This document shows, one piece after another, positions 6,496 to 7,633 of a stretch of 7,633 bases of DNA (positions within the stretch are counted from its first letter, which is position 1; each line of letters opens with the position of its first letter). The DNA comes from Alphaproteobacteria bacterium (GTDB lineage Bacteria > Pseudomonadota > Alphaproteobacteria > RF32 > CAG-239). The notes under the pieces were generated by a model. That model was not told where the DNA came from and made no database searches. It saw only the letters and a program-made list of their open reading frames with translations. The translations under genes and the position numbers were made by a program. The stretch is taken from the NCBI GenBank assembly GCA_003542415.1, contig DPKR01000061.1:1-7633 (forward strand), written 5' to 3'.

Positions 6496-7629
6496 TTGAA
6501 ACAATCAAATAAAAACACAAAAACAAAATTCCGCCGCACCAAAAAAATATTAAAAAAAATCATCTCTTGGGCCGGTTTGTTTTTCTTCGGCTTAGCCGCT
6601 TTTATGATTTATCGTCAGCTTTCAAAATATAATCTTGAAGATCTGAAAAATGCTTTATTAAGCATTCCGTCCAAAAATCTGCTCTATGCATGCCTTGCTT
6701 CTTTATGCGGCTATATTGCTCTTTCTTCATACGACTTTTTAGCCTTAAAATATATCAAGAAAAAAATTGACGCATGGCGTTGGATTTTTGCCGGTTTCAT
6801 CGGTTTTTCAGTCAGCAACAATGCCGGACATGCTATTGTCTCCGGCGGAGCTATTCGCTATCGCTTATACACACGTTGGCGCATCAAAGCCGAAGAAATT
6901 GTCAAAATGATTACCTTTTCAGGCTTCACATATTTAGTTGCCTGCTTTTTCCTGATTATTATTGGCTATTTCATCACCCCTGATCATGCCTTCGGCGAAG
7001 GTGCTGCATCTAAAGTCACAACGGCTGTCATTGCTTTAGGCTCATTTATTGGTTTGTGGATTTATTTAACAGCTGCTTTATATTATAAAAAGCCCATAAA
7101 TATCAAAGGCATCAAACTCAAAATGCCAAGCATCAAGATGGCTCTTGCACAAATTGTGATTGGCAGCATTGATATTTTAATGGCTTCTCTCGTTCTTTAT
7201 TTCACGCTTATTCACTTTGTTGATATCTCGTTTAACACTTTCATCGGCGCATTTATTATCGCACAAATTTTGGGTGTGTATAGCCAAGTTCCGGGGGGAT
7301 TGGGTGTATTTGAACTTGTGTTTGCAAACATCATTCCCGGCGCAGAAAATCAAGCGATGCTCTACGGCGCACTCATTGCCTACCGCATTATTTATTATCT
7401 TTTGCCGCTTATTATTTCGGGAATTGCTTTATTGTCTTATGAAGGATATTTGGGCTACCGTCAAAAAGAAATTAAAAAGCAACGCAAACTTGATTTATTA
7501 AAGCAAAAGCTTGCAGAAAAAGCACATGCCGTCACCGACAAAGCCATTGCCGTCAAAGAAAAAGCCAAAGCAGTCGGTGCTAAAGCCAAAGTCATCAAAG
7601 AAAAGGTATATCCCAAAAAAGAACAATGA
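6496..7629 (+). CDS. YbhN/MprF-type multi-pass membrane protein (LPG_synthase_TM family)
   Basis: The protein has 377 residues. After a very basic cytoplasmic start (MKQSNKNTKTKFRRTKKILKK) there are about eight hydrophobic segments, near 22-40, 61-86, 95-115, 137-160, 174-197, 214-240, 247-278 and 286-315. Conserved blocks of the lysylphosphatidylglycerol synthase transmembrane family are visible: SNNAGHAIVSGGAIRYRLY (107-125) and QVPGGLGVFE (264-273). In MprF this domain flips aminoacyl-phospholipids; stand-alone relatives (YbhN, UPF0104) lack the synthase domain and are thought to move lipids or isoprenoid-linked molecules, substrate usually unknown. No C-terminal synthase (GNAT-like) domain is present here. 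Instead residues 321-377 form a Lys/Ala/Glu-rich tail with heptad repeats. Translation probably starts at TTG and is coupled to the upstream Sel1 gene. The gene is complete, with its TGA four bases from the window edge. Family membership is confident; lipid substrate is not. Confidence 0.87.
   Translation: MKQSNKNTKTKFRRTKKILKKIISWAGLFFFGLAAFMIYRQLSKYNLEDLKNALLSIPSKNLLYACLASLCGYIALSSYDFLALKYIKKKIDAWRWIFAGFIGFSVSNNAGHAIVSGGAIRYRLYTRWRIKAEEIVKMITFSGFTYLVACFFLIIIGYFITPDHAFGEGAASKVTTAVIALGSFIGLWIYLTAALYYKKPINIKGIKLKMPSIKMALAQIVIGSIDILMASLVLYFTLIHFVDISFNTFIGAFIIAQILGVYSQVPGGLGVFELVFANIIPGAENQAMLYGALIAYRIIYYLLPLIISGIALLSYEGYLGYRQKEIKKQRKLDLLKQKLAEKAHAVTDKAIAVKEKAKAVGAKAKVIKEKVYPKKEQ
7519..7623 (+). 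repeat. Tandem 21-bp coding repeat (heptad Lys/Ala tail)
   Basis: Five consecutive 21-bp units encode KAHAVTD, KAIAVKE, KAKAVGA, KAKVIKE and a degenerate KVYPKKE (residues 342-376 of the membrane protein). The first four share KAxxV/I spacing, and their codons are similar (AAAGCC...), pointing to local duplication followed by divergence. The predicted product is a basic amphipathic helix in the cytoplasm. Confidence 0.8.
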
Positions 7630-7633
7630 AAAA

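Noticed and set aside
1..7633. tRNA, rRNA, CRISPR, insertion sequence or attachment site
   Set aside because: Genes fill nearly the whole window. No direct-repeat array, transposase, cloverleaf or terminal inverted repeat was seen on reading both strands.

Overview
The window looks like a chromosomal stretch of a low-GC (about 40% by eye) Gram-negative bacterium, most likely a proteobacterium and possibly a low-GC alphaproteobacterium. The reasons are Sec-exported periplasmic proteins (Spy/CpxP-like and Sel1-repeat), a DUF3108-type protein, a YegQ/TrhP-type U32 protein, and an ECF promoter resembling the GGAAC-N16/17-CGTT form common in alphaproteobacteria. The lineage call is inference. No RNA genes, insertion sequences, CRISPR arrays or phage genes were seen.

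Layout. (1) Bases 1-2019, plus strand: the 3' part of a DUF3108-like gene, then a U32-family gene (trhP/yegQ-like, predicted tRNA uridine hydroxylation) three bases downstream. (2) Bases 2017-3350, plus strand: a compact three-gene unit with its own ECF-type promoter, whose -35 overlaps the upstream stop codon. It encodes an 85-aa single-pass membrane protein, an ECF sigma factor whose ATG directly abuts the previous stop, and a periplasmic LTxxQ (Spy/CpxP-like) protein overlapping the sigma gene by ATGA. It ends in a strong hairpin that also works as the terminator of the convergent gene. (3) Bases 3365-5179, minus strand: an ABC-F ATPase of the Uup type with a good sigma70 promoter at 5221-5248. 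(4) Bases 5308-7629, plus strand, divergent from uup: an exported Sel1-repeat protein and, three bases later, a YbhN/MprF-type multi-pass membrane protein that starts at TTG and carries a lysine/alanine heptad-repeat tail.

The most interesting region is the ECF unit. Its three parts (tiny membrane protein, ECF sigma, periplasmic LTxxQ protein) parallel the CnrY-CnrH-CnrX metal-sensing design of Cupriavidus. Here the order is Y-H-X rather than Y-X-H, the anti-sigma candidate is very short with no zinc-binding motif, and the sensor candidate has a His/Met-bearing tail. The working model is that the small membrane protein holds the sigma factor at the membrane, the periplasmic protein senses a metal or envelope stress, and the released sigma factor fires its own promoter. 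This is inferred from architecture, not shown. The remaining genes look like housekeeping or envelope functions.
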